Shown in pieces: positions 1 through 7,352 of a DNA stretch of 64,000 nt. Under the pieces are notes generated by a model that was not told the DNA's origin, did not search any database, and worked only from the letters and a program-made list of their open reading frames with translations. The position numbers were made by a program, and so were the translations under genes. Source of the stretch: JACRLV01 sp045863555 (GTDB lineage Bacteria; Planctomycetota; Phycisphaerae; UBA1845; Fen-1342); contig BTUU01000003.1 of the NCBI GenBank assembly GCA_045863555.1, positions 124,001-188,000 of the forward strand. The letters are read 5' to 3'. Position 1 is the stretch's first letter; each line of letters opens with the position of its first letter.

Positions 1-1624
1 ACGCCCGTTCGAGGTAGATCTGCTCCAGCTTGCCGTCTTCGACGATCGCGATCCGGCACTCCTCGCCCGGCACGATGTTGACGATCATCTCGCGCTTGCG
101 GTCGCCCGACGGCGGCGCGGCATCGCCCACGTCGATCACCGTCAGTGCATCAAGGCCGCGACCGTCGTCCTCCGGCTCGATCTCGACGACCGGGGATTCC
201 CTTTCGCCTTCGCCGAAGACGCGCGAATCCGCGTCGTCCGACTCGGCCCAGTCACGGCGCCGCGGGCGCGACTGCCGGCCGCGACGGCGATCACCGCGCC
301 GTCCTTTCCGGCCGGGCGGGGCTGCCTCCGCCGGCTCCTCACCGGTCTCTGTTGTTTCGTCCGGCTCCGCCGTTTCGACTTCGTCGACCTCGGGTGCGTC
401 TACGGCGTCGGCTCGCTCCTCGAAATCCTCCGATTCGAGCACTTCGCGGGCTTCGAGCCGCTCGTCCATCTCGTGCTCGTCCTCCTCCGCGCCGCCGAAG
501 TCGATCGGAAGGGGGGCCAGCACCGTGGGCCGGTCAGCCGGGGGCGTGAATGGCTCGCCTGCGACCGGTGCGCCAGCGCCCTCGCCGGCTCGCTGCTGCA
601 TCCGGCGCTTCCGGCGCAGCCGACGCTTCTGGCTGCGGGAGAGTGGCCGTTGATCATCGCCGCCGACCACACCCTCCGCCGGAGGTCCCTGTTCGACGTG
701 CTCGGTCTCATCGAGCCGCTCGCCCTCCTCGAATGCACGCTGTTCGGCGAGGATCGCCTCCGGACGCACCGGCGGCTGCGGTTCGCCCCGCCGCTGGTCG
801 CGCGGTCCGCCGCCGCGAAAGTCGTTTTCGACGCCCTCATCCCGTCCGCCGCGGCCACGGCCTCGGCGTCGTCGCCGTCGCCGGCGACCGCCGCCTTCCT
901 CCTGCTGAAAACCTGCGTCGCGGCCGGCTTCGCGCATTCCGGGACCGTTCCGCGGCCCGCGATCGTTGCGGCCTCGATGTTCACCGCGCACTCCGCGGTC
1001 ATAGCGGCCGCCGTGATCGAGCGGCTGCGGCTCATCCTCGACGGTCGGCGGCCGGATCGCCTCGATGAGCGGTCGAATCCGCCCGGAACTCGCGGGCGGC
1101 CGGACATCGCGCGGCTGAGGCGGCGCGGCGGGCGCATCTGCACGCCCGGGGTCTTCTGCACGCGACGCGGTTGCGGCGGCGGGTGGGGCGGCAGCCGGAC
1201 CGGCCGGACGAGCCGTTCGGGTCGGGGGAAGGGTAACTACGCGCGGCGCTTCCGTCGGAGGCGCCGCCACGGCTGCAGCGGTCTTCGCCGCCGGTGATTC
1301 GGATGCGGGAGCCGCCTCTTTGATCTTCGGCTGGGTCGGCTTGGTTGCCGCCATGCGGATGACCACGCCGTCACCGGTCGGCGCGGCGGCCTCGGATTCG
1401 CTTTTCGCGGGCTTGCGGCGGCGAGTTGTGGGCGGCGCGCCTTCTTCGCTCTCGGATTTCGGCTTCGCGGGGGTGCGGCGGGCGGTCCTGGGCTTCTTTG
1501 CCGGCGTCTCTTCCGCTGCTGCGTTGGGCGGCTCCGTTTCGATCCCCGTGTCAGTTGTCTTCTTTTCCGCGGTCTTCCGCGGAGCGCGCGTCGTCGTCGA
1601 GCGCGCCGTCTTCTTCTTCGCCAA
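1..1624 (-). CDS. Ribonuclease E/G family protein, N-terminal part (runs off window)
   Basis: RNase E/G-type endoribonuclease for mRNA decay and rRNA processing; only the N-terminal 541 codons are in the window. Near the left edge the frame reads REMIVNIVPGEECRIAIVED and then GKLEQIYLERA, the conserved opening of the RNase E/G catalytic region just before the S1 domain. Before it lie about 510 residues of low-complexity Ala/Pro/Arg/Glu-rich sequence starting MAKKKTARSTTT, with RGG/RRRRRRGRGRGG-like patches that could bind RNA. I chose the TTG at 1622-1624 because AAAGGA lies 5 nt upstream and the frame is open from there to the edge. It overlaps the 3' end of the DUF2344 gene by 74 bp, which suggests translational coupling. 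The extension is much longer than in the E. coli enzyme, whose extra region is C-terminal. Confidence 0.85.
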   Translation of the reverse strand, partial: MAKKKTARSTTTRAPRKTAEKKTTDTGIETEPPNAAAEETPAKKPRTARRTPAKPKSESEEGAPPTTRRRKPAKSESEAAAPTGDGVVIRMAATKPTQPKIKEAAPASESPAAKTAAAVAAPPTEAPRVVTLPPTRTARPAGPAAAPPAAATASRAEDPGRADAPAAPPQPRDVRPPASSGRIRPLIEAIRPPTVEDEPQPLDHGGRYDRGVRGEHRGRNDRGPRNGPGMREAGRDAGFQQEEGGGRRRRRRRRGRGRGGRDEGVENDFRGGGPRDQRRGEPQPPVRPEAILAEQRAFEEGERLDETEHVEQGPPAEGVVGGDDQRPLSRSQKRRLRRKRRMQQRAGEGAGAPVAGEPFTPPADRPTVLAPLPIDFGGAEEDEHEMDERLEAREVLESEDFEERADAVDAPEVDEVETAEPDETTETGEEPAEAAPPGRKGRRGDRRRGRQSRPRRRDWAESDDADSRVFGEGERESPVVEIEPEDDGRGLDALTVIDVGDAAPPSGDRKREMIVNIVPGEECRIAIVEDGKLEQIYLERA

Positions 1625-2411
1625 GAGTGTTCCTTTCGCGGACGCCTGCGTCGCGCGACGCGGCTGTCCAGTCCTTGTCCCATCGGACTTCGACGCGGCG
1701 GACGCGATGTTCGGTCCGCTCCGGCGCGAGTCCCATGCACGTTGTCACCTCGGAGGGTCGCGCTGACTGCTGGCCGTCGAATGTCAGCCGCATGTACAGC
1801 ACGTCTCCCTCCATCCAGATCGCTTCGACGAACCGTCGAATGTCGATTGTGCGGGGCGGTCGATCCGGCCCGCTCTCACGCGTCACCTCGAGTTGCGCGT
1901 GAGCCAGAATGCTCTCCATCGCCTTCGACGCCGTTTGCGCATCGTCTCCGCCGAGTTCCACGGCATAGACGGCGCTGACGGGGTGCGGCGTTCCCGGACC
2001 GATCGCGGCGTCCACGCCGATCGCCACGCAGCCCGACGGCAGGGTCGCCGTCAGCTGCGCCAGGAGCGCACCACTTTCATGCAAGCCGGACAGGTCCACG
2101 ATCGCGAGTTGACACTCGGAAGCGGTTCCCACCCGCCGCGGCAGCACGACATTCACGCGCGGCTGCGGGTTGAAACCCTCGGACCAGGCGAGCGGCCAAC
2201 GCGCCCGAACCAGGGCCCGCGTCAGCATTCGCAGCTCGTCATGGTGCGAAAGATACCGCAAATCGCCCCGGATCGCATAGTGCACCGCCGCCCGCTGCCG
2301 CCCGGCCGACTTTCCCTCCGTCGCGGATCGCTCGGGGATTGCGAATTTCGACCCCCGCGTGCCGTGCGACTCGCAATTTTCGGGAGCGGTGCTCCCCGGG
2401 TCCATGATCAC
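1551..2411 (-). CDS. TIGR03936/DUF2344 radical-SAM-associated protein
   Basis: 286-residue protein of the DUF2344 (TIGR03936) family, whose members usually sit next to, or are fused to, a B12-binding radical SAM protein and precede RNase E/G. The hallmark is visible at about residues 43-90: AVHYAIRGDLRYLSHHDELR followed by ARWPLAWSEGFNPQPR and a long hydrophobic strand. The molecular role is unknown; tRNA or rRNA modification has been suggested for the family from context only. The start ATG lies 10 bp after the ptsI stop, so it is in the same transcript. The C-terminus is acidic (EEEDGALDDDARSAEDRGKE), and this acidic tail is where the RNase E frame overlaps. The radical SAM partner is not in this window. 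The first ~40 residues are poorly conserved, so a later start is possible. Confidence 0.8.
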   Translation of the reverse strand: MIMDPGSTAPENCESHGTRGSKFAIPERSATEGKSAGRQRAAVHYAIRGDLRYLSHHDELRMLTRALVRARWPLAWSEGFNPQPRVNVVLPRRVGTASECQLAIVDLSGLHESGALLAQLTATLPSGCVAIGVDAAIGPGTPHPVSAVYAVELGGDDAQTASKAMESILAHAQLEVTRESGPDRPPRTIDIRRFVEAIWMEGDVLYMRLTFDGQQSARPSEVTTCMGLAPERTEHRVRRVEVRWDKDWTAASRDAGVRERNTLGEEEDGALDDDARSAEDRGKEDN

Positions 2412-2421
2412 GGATTGGTGC

Positions 2422-4161
2422 TCAAAGTTCGTCCGGATTCGCGCTTCGCCGGCGGTCGTTCAGCAGATTCAGGACCTGCCGCTCTTCCTCGAACCGCAAA
2501 ATCGTCTTTGCCAGTTGTTCGCATTCGGCCAGCGTGGTCCCGCGGATCGTCCGCTTGATCTCCGGGATGTTGTGCGGCGCCATCGACAGCGTCCGAAGCC
2601 CCATCCCCAGCAGCAGTTCCGTGTACAGCGGGTTGCCCGCCATCTCGCCGCAGATATTCACCGCCGTGACCGCCCGCCGTCCCGCCCGGACGACCTCGCG
2701 GATGAGCCGCAGGATCGCCGGGTTGTGCGGCGAATACAGGTAGGCGACGCGCTCGTTCGCCCGGTCGACCGCAAGCGTGTATTGCGTCAGATCGTTCGTG
2801 CCGATCGACAGGAACTCGACCTCCTTCGCGAAGCTCGCCGCCAGCATCGCCGCGGCCGGAGTTTCGATCATGATGCCGACCTGAACGTCCCGATTGAACG
2901 GCAGCCCGTCCTCCTCGAGGTCCTCCATGACGTCATTCAGCGTCGACCGCGCCTGCCGGATCTCCATCAGCGTCGTCACCATCGGAAACATGATCTTCAC
3001 GGCCCCCTCGGCGCTCGCGCGAAGGATGGCCCGAAGGTGCGTCTTGAACATGTCCAGGTGGTGCAGGCAATAGCGCAGCGAGCGCAGGCCCAGCACCGGA
3101 TTGTGCTCGGTCGACGCTCCCATGAATTCGCTCATCTTGTCCGCGCCGAGATCGATCGAGCGGATCGTGATCGGTTTGCCGCGCGCGTGTCGGACCGCCG
3201 TTCGGAAGACCTCGTACTGCTGTTCCTCGCTCGGCAGCCGCGTTCCCTGTAGAAACAGGAACTCGGAGCGGTAAAGCCCGATCCCCTCCGCGCCCGAGTC
3301 CATCGCGTGCCGCGTTTCCTCCGCCAGCTCGATGTTCGCAAGCAGCGTGACGTGCGTGCCGTCGAGCGTGAGCGCCGGCAGGTCTCGCAGCCCCGCGAGT
3401 TCGCGCTCGTTCTGGCGATACCGAACCTGGCGGTCGCGGTAGCGCGCGATCGTGTCCTCGTCGGGATCGGAAATCACGATCCCCTGCGTGCCGTCGACGA
3501 TGACCGTCTCGCCGCCCGTCACCAGCGTCGTCACGTTGTTCATCGCCACGGCCGCAGGAATCCCCAGCATCCGCGCGATGATCGCCATGTGCGACGTCTG
3601 CCCGCCGACATTCAGGACAAAGCCCAGGATGTGCTCCCGGTCGAGCGTGACGGCCTGCGAAGGCGTGATGTCATGGGCCACGATGATGACCGGTTCGGTC
3701 AGCTTCTTGATGTCCTCCCGGGCGCGGCCGAGGATGTGCCGCAGGACGCGTTTTTCGATGTCGTACAGGTCCTTGACGCGCTCCTTGAAGTACGGATCCG
3801 TCGCGTCGAGGAAGACCCGCTGGCGCTTGTTCATCTCCTGCCCGAAGGCGTAGGCGGCCGAATAGCGGTGGGTCTCGATGGCCGCCACGACCGACTTGCG
3901 CAGCCCGGCGTCGGCGATGAACTTCTCATGGAACGCGAAGATGTCCGCCATCTGAGCGCCGTATTTGCGCGAGAGCCCGCGGCGAATGTCGTCGACTTCC
4001 TGCCGCGCCGTCTCCATGGCGGCATCGAGAATGCGCACCTGTTCCGGGATCCCGGCTTCCGCAATCGTGCGGCGCGGGATTCGATACTCCTCGGTATCGA
4101 GAACGAGCGCCGGGCCGATGGCGACGCCGGGCGATGCAGCGATTCCCTTTTTGATATTCAT
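2422..4161 (-). CDS. ptsI: Phosphoenolpyruvate-protein phosphotransferase (PTS enzyme I)
   Basis: Enzyme I transfers phosphate from PEP to HPr. From the ATG at 4161 it is 579 residues, the normal length, and begins MNIKKGIAASPGVAIGPALV as in typical EI. The active-site histidine lies in GGQTSHMAIIARMLGIPAAV; the C-terminal PEP-binding TIM barrel shows MFPMVTT, GIMIETPAA, IGTNDLTQYTLAVDR and the NICGEMAG segment. A longer frame to 4209 adds 16 unlike residues and is not preferred, although no strong ribosome site marks either start. It follows ptsH by 104 bp in an operon with EIIA-Ntr and hpf. No EIIBC permease is present, so a regulatory (nitrogen PTS-like) role is likely. Confidence 0.95.
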   Translation of the reverse strand: MNIKKGIAASPGVAIGPALVLDTEEYRIPRRTIAEAGIPEQVRILDAAMETARQEVDDIRRGLSRKYGAQMADIFAFHEKFIADAGLRKSVVAAIETHRYSAAYAFGQEMNKRQRVFLDATDPYFKERVKDLYDIEKRVLRHILGRAREDIKKLTEPVIIVAHDITPSQAVTLDREHILGFVLNVGGQTSHMAIIARMLGIPAAVAMNNVTTLVTGGETVIVDGTQGIVISDPDEDTIARYRDRQVRYRQNERELAGLRDLPALTLDGTHVTLLANIELAEETRHAMDSGAEGIGLYRSEFLFLQGTRLPSEEQQYEVFRTAVRHARGKPITIRSIDLGADKMSEFMGASTEHNPVLGLRSLRYCLHHLDMFKTHLRAILRASAEGAVKIMFPMVTTLMEIRQARSTLNDVMEDLEEDGLPFNRDVQVGIMIETPAAAMLAASFAKEVEFLSIGTNDLTQYTLAVDRANERVAYLYSPHNPAILRLIREVVRAGRRAVTAVNICGEMAGNPLYTELLLGMGLRTLSMAPHNIPEIKRTIRGTTLAECEQLAKTILRFEEERQVLNLLNDRRRSANPDEL

Positions 4162-4265
4162 CGATTTGTCGGGGGCGTGCGGGGCGGCCGGGGGGAAGGC
4201 GCGGCGCACTGGCTATTCGTCATGCCCGCACTCAGCCCTCGGATGCCCGCCTGCCTTGATTGTTC

Positions 4266-4571
4266 TCACGACGTCGCCGCGCTCGGTTCCGCTTCACCAA
4301 AGCCGCTTTCGAACAGCGCCACGAGCGCCTCAACGGCCTCTTTTTCGTCATCCCCTTCCGCCCGGATGCGGAGCTTCGTGCCCTGCGTCGCCACGAGCAT
4401 CAGCAATTCCATCGGACTCCGGGCGTCCGCCTCGCGATCGACATTCGCCACCACCATCCGCGCGGCAAACCGCCCCGCCTCGTCCACGACGCGCATGATC
4501 GGCCGAAAGTGCAGCCCTTCCTTGTTGCGAACCTCGATTTCGCGTTCGTAGGCCACGGCCGCTCCGCACAT
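4266..4571 (-). CDS. ptsH: Phosphocarrier protein HPr
   Basis: 101-residue HPr that carries phosphate from enzyme I to EIIA. The catalytic histidine is in NKEGLHFRPIMRVVDEAGRF, matching the GLHARPA motif, though the usual Ala is Phe here. A serine at the regulatory position is present in DARSPMELLMLVATQGT, so HPr kinase control is possible, but no hprK gene is seen in the window. The N-terminal MCGAAVAYEREIEVR includes several residues more than average, and a GTG in frame may be the real start. It lies between EIIA (43 bp upstream) and EI (downstream), the order typical of the hpf-ptsN-ptsH-ptsI group in planctomycetes and related phyla. Confidence 0.9.
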   Translation of the reverse strand: MCGAAVAYEREIEVRNKEGLHFRPIMRVVDEAGRFAARMVVANVDREADARSPMELLMLVATQGTKLRIRAEGDDEKEAVEALVALFESGFGEAEPSAATS

Positions 4572-4614
4572 CCGTGTGTTCCCGCCGCCGACGGCCGCGC
4601 CCCGGCCGGCCTGA

Positions 4615-5091
4615 TCAGGTCAGCAGGCGCTCGTCGGCCTCGCGGAGCAGGTCGTAGATCTTCTCCGGCGTGTCTGACTGCCGCAGGAACTTGCGGAATT
4701 TCTCTCCCTGAAGCTGCTTGTACACCAGTTCCATCGCCTTCAGGTGCGTTTCGGTCTGATCGGTCGGGCTCAGGACCAGGATGATCCCGAAGACCGGCTG
4801 ACCGTCGTGGGAATCATAGTCGATCCCGTGCGCGCTGCGCCCGACGGCCGCCATCACGCGCGGCAGCCCGTCGATCTTCGCGTGCGGCAGCGCGACGCCC
4901 TTTCCGAATCCGGTCGTCCCCCGGGATCGCTCGCGCGAGAGGATCGACTTCGTGATCTTCTCGACGTCGTCCTCGGCGACAAATCCCGCCGTTCCGAACA
5001 ACTGAACCAGCTCGCGGATCGCCGCCGCGCGGTCTCTTGCGGCCAGGTCGGCGGCGATGCAGCGTTGGTCCACCAGCTCCGTCAATTTCAT
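4615..5091 (-). CDS. ptsN: PTS IIA component, EIIA-Ntr/fructose type
   Basis: 158-residue EIIA of the fructose/nitrogen family (PTS_EIIA_2). The phospho-accepting histidine is in TTGFGKGVALPHAKIDGLPR, and the domain continues through VFGIILVLSPTDQTETHLKA, a segment conserved in PtsN. No IIB or IIC domain is fused or adjacent, so it most likely acts as a signalling protein rather than a sugar carrier. It starts 45 bp after hpf and is followed by ptsH, consistent with one transcript. In many bacteria ptsN is also next to hpf and controls metabolism or potassium and nitrogen responses; which of these applies here cannot be read from sequence. Confidence 0.9.
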   Translation of the reverse strand: MKLTELVDQRCIAADLAARDRAAAIRELVQLFGTAGFVAEDDVEKITKSILSRERSRGTTGFGKGVALPHAKIDGLPRVMAAVGRSAHGIDYDSHDGQPVFGIILVLSPTDQTETHLKAMELVYKQLQGEKFRKFLRQSDTPEKIYDLLREADERLLT

Positions 5092-5136
5092 CAGCGACCC
5101 CGGCTGCCCTGCGAATCCGTCGACTCACCGTCGACG

Positions 5137-5457
5137 TCAGGCTTGTCCATCATTCTGCTGCGGGTGTTTGCGATTCCGCAATCGCTCCTTGTGACGCCGG
5201 ATCTGGTTTTCCACCTTGTCCAGGAGCACGTCGACCGCGGCGAAAACGTCATCATGTTCTTCGCTCGCGACAAACGGGTGCGTGCCGTCGGTGTGGACGA
5301 TGATCTCTGCGCTGTGCTTGCCGTGATCGCCGTCCAGAACGACGTCGATCCGTTGAATCCGGTCGTAAAATCGGACCAGGCGTTCGGCCTTTTTCTCACA
5401 ATACTCGCGAAGCTCATCTCCAACACCCATGTGCCGGCCGGAGACGGTGACCTGCAT
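5137..5457 (-). CDS. hpf: Ribosome hibernation promoting factor (short HPF/RaiA type)
   Basis: 106-residue short-form HPF that binds 30S subunits and holds ribosomes inactive in stationary phase. The fold signature is visible: MQVTVSGRHMGVGDELREYC, IQRIDVVLDGD, AEIIVHTDG, DDVFAAVDVLLDKVENQIRR and HKERLRNRK. The start was placed at the ATG at 5457 because GGAGG lies 6 nt upstream; a frame opening at 5475 has no ribosome site. It lacks the C-terminal dimerisation domain of long HPF. It is the first gene of the hpf-ptsN-ptsH-ptsI-DUF2344-rne group, with a good promoter about 85 bp upstream of the start. Confidence 0.93.
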   Translation of the reverse strand: MQVTVSGRHMGVGDELREYCEKKAERLVRFYDRIQRIDVVLDGDHGKHSAEIIVHTDGTHPFVASEEHDDVFAAVDVLLDKVENQIRRHKERLRNRKHPQQNDGQA

Positions 5458-5539
5458 CTTTAACCTCCGGATCACGCCGGCTCGATCCGGCCGGCCATGA
5501 TCGGTCTGTCAGGAGAGTCAACTGGACTACGCAGATTGA

Positions 5540-5568
5540 ATGTAAGCGGCGCGGGGCAGAACCGTCAA
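5540..5568 (-). promoter_or_regulatory. Putative sigma-70 promoter of hpf-ptsN-ptsH-ptsI operon
   Basis: On the minus strand TTGACG (5568-5563), a 17-nt spacer and TTACAT (5545-5540) resemble a vegetative promoter; a shifted TACATT with an 18-nt spacer is an alternative -10. Predicted start is near 5533, giving a leader of about 75 nt before hpf. Seen by eye only. Confidence 0.5.
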
Positions 5569-5633
5569 GCCGGCCCCTTTTGGCCCTCCCGTTCAGCAAG
5601 TTTCGCTCTGGAACGTACTTATGGAAACACCCT

Positions 5634-6638
5634 TCATCTCCGTTTCGGACGCGGCCTCGCATCGCCGGGCCGCCGCGTCGATTCTCGCTCGATCAGCCGC
5701 GGACCGACAAGCTCCGCCGTGCCTGGCAGAGGCGCCTCACCGTCGAGGCGTTTCAGAATTCCCTCGGTCGCCCGAGCCCCGATCTCGCTCGGGTTCACAT
5801 CGATCGCACTGAGCGTCGGGCGGATGTGCGTGGCGCACGGGCCGTCGCCGATCGACAGAATGCTGATCTGCCGACCCGGCCAGCATCCCGCACCCGCCGC
5901 CGCCAGGCAAGCCGTTCTGGCGGCCGAAACGCCGACCGTGACGATGCCGTCCGCTCCCTCCAGGCGCTCGCCGAATGCTCGCGGCCCGTGGCGGACGCTT
6001 TCGGCCGAAACGGCTTCGACGTGAACGTGCTCGGCCGCGGTCGACTCGAGAAAACCCTCGCGCGCGGCGGCGCGAACGCCGTCATCCACGAACAGAACGC
6101 GTTTCTGCCCGTTGCGCGACACGAAGCGCGCCGCCGCCCGTCCGGCCTCCCGCCAGTCCGGGGCTACGAAGCTGGCGCTGGGAGGGGCCTCATACGTGTG
6201 CAGGACCGGCCGCGCGCCGATGACTTCGGTCAGTGTGCGGTGCGCCGCCTCGGACAGCGGTTCACAGACGAGCACTCCGTCGACGCGCCCGGAGATGAAA
6301 CGCTCAATGGCGCTGCCCGCCTCTTCCGGCGAATCGGGCAGCTCTACGGGGTGAATCAGGTAGCCCGCTTTCCCCGCGCGCCGGACGGCGCCGCTCAGGA
6401 TCGCCGCGGCATGTGGATCGCGCAGGTCGCGAACGAGCGCGATCAGGGCGAATCCCCGACCGGTCGCGAGACATCGCGCCGCGAAGCTCGGCGCATAGTT
6501 GAGCTTGCGGCAGGCCTGAAGAACGCGCTGTTTGGTTGCGCGGCTGATGTCGGGCCGGTCGTTCATGGCCCGGGAGACCGTGCCGCGCGAAAGCTCCGTC
6601 TCGCGCGCGATGTCGTCGATCGTGACCTTGCGGCGCAT
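5634..6638 (-). CDS. LacI-family transcriptional regulator
   Basis: 334-residue LacI/GalR-type repressor. The N-terminal helix-turn-helix reads MRRKVTIDDIARETELSRGT then VSRAMNDRPDISRATKQRV, the standard LacI signature, and is followed by the hinge KLNYAPSFAARCLATG and a periplasmic-binding-like effector domain ending in the conserved IGARATEGILKRL region. The ATG at 6638 fits the family start; the longer open frame to 6761 is not LacI-like. It is transcribed away from nrfHA across a 234-bp gap and could regulate either itself or those genes, although LacI members normally sense sugars. No sugar-utilisation gene is adjacent, so the effector is unknown. Confidence 0.9.
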   Translation of the reverse strand: MRRKVTIDDIARETELSRGTVSRAMNDRPDISRATKQRVLQACRKLNYAPSFAARCLATGRGFALIALVRDLRDPHAAAILSGAVRRAGKAGYLIHPVELPDSPEEAGSAIERFISGRVDGVLVCEPLSEAAHRTLTEVIGARPVLHTYEAPPSASFVAPDWREAGRAAARFVSRNGQKRVLFVDDGVRAAAREGFLESTAAEHVHVEAVSAESVRHGPRAFGERLEGADGIVTVGVSAARTACLAAAGAGCWPGRQISILSIGDGPCATHIRPTLSAIDVNPSEIGARATEGILKRLDGEAPLPGTAELVGPRLIERESTRRPGDARPRPKRR

Positions 6639-6872
6639 GGCGGCGTCCCTGTCGAATGCCCAGCCTGGCAGAACCCGGCACGAAGGAAAGCGGCCCAGCG
6701 CAGTCTGCGAGATGATCGCTCCTGCGGCTCCGGATTCTAGCTGTTCATCGGCCGGCCGCAATCACATGGGCATGCATGCAGCGAGACGGGCGAACCCGGT
6801 CCCGCTACCATGATCGCGCGGCGCAGGTCGCCTCCCGGGCGTGCGTGCGGCGCTGGATCGGATCGAACGAAG

Positions 6873-7334
6873 ATGCGGTTGAAACGAAGCACGGTTCGCG
6901 CGGTTGCAATCGTCGTCGGTGTGCTGGTCGGCGTGGCGGGCGGCGTGGGCAGCTTCACCTTCGTCTATGCCGACGGCGGTTCGTACATGACCAACGACCC
7001 GCGGGCGTGCGCGAATTGTCACGTCATGCAGCAGCACTACGACGCCTGGGCGAAGTCGAGTCACCACGCCGTCGCGACCTGCAACGACTGCCACGCGCCG
7101 CACGACTTCTTCGGGAAGTACTGGACCAAGGCGCGAAACGGGTACAACCACTCGATGGCCTTCACGCTCGGGAATTTCCACGAGCCGATACAGATTACCG
7201 AACCGAACCGACGGATCACCGAGGGCGCCTGCCGTTACTGCCACCAGGACATGGTCCGGATGATCGACCCCGTGCATTCCAGCGGTGAGATCGAGTGCAT
7301 CCGGTGCCATTCGTCGGTCGGGCATATGCGCTGA
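6873..7334 (+). CDS. nrfH: NrfH, tetraheme c quinol dehydrogenase subunit
   Basis: Small membrane-anchored NapC/NirT-type cytochrome that passes electrons from menaquinol to NrfA. One N-terminal membrane helix (AVAIVVGVLVGVAGGVGSF) is followed by four heme c sites: CANCHVM, CNDCH, CRYCH and CIRCH. The Met after the first site matches the unusual axial ligand of NrfH heme 1. 153 residues from the ATG at 6873, normal for the family; an upstream in-frame ATG at 6810 would add unlike sequence. It lies 18 bp before nrfA, so the two form the standard nrfHA unit for ammonium-forming nitrite reduction. Confidence 0.93.
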   Translation: MRLKRSTVRAVAIVVGVLVGVAGGVGSFTFVYADGGSYMTNDPRACANCHVMQQHYDAWAKSSHHAVATCNDCHAPHDFFGKYWTKARNGYNHSMAFTLGNFHEPIQITEPNRRITEGACRYCHQDMVRMIDPVHSSGEIECIRCHSSVGHMR

Positions 7335-7352
7335 TCGCGAGGGAGCTGCCAG

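Noticed and set aside
400..1297. Long overlapping frames on both strands in the first 1.3 kb
   Set aside because: They are shadows of the RNase E/G extension on the minus strand; high GC keeps stops rare in all frames and they have no recognisable motifs.
3307..4551. Plus-strand 414-codon frame opposite ptsI
   Set aside because: It is antisense to ptsI and ptsH, whose motifs are unambiguous.
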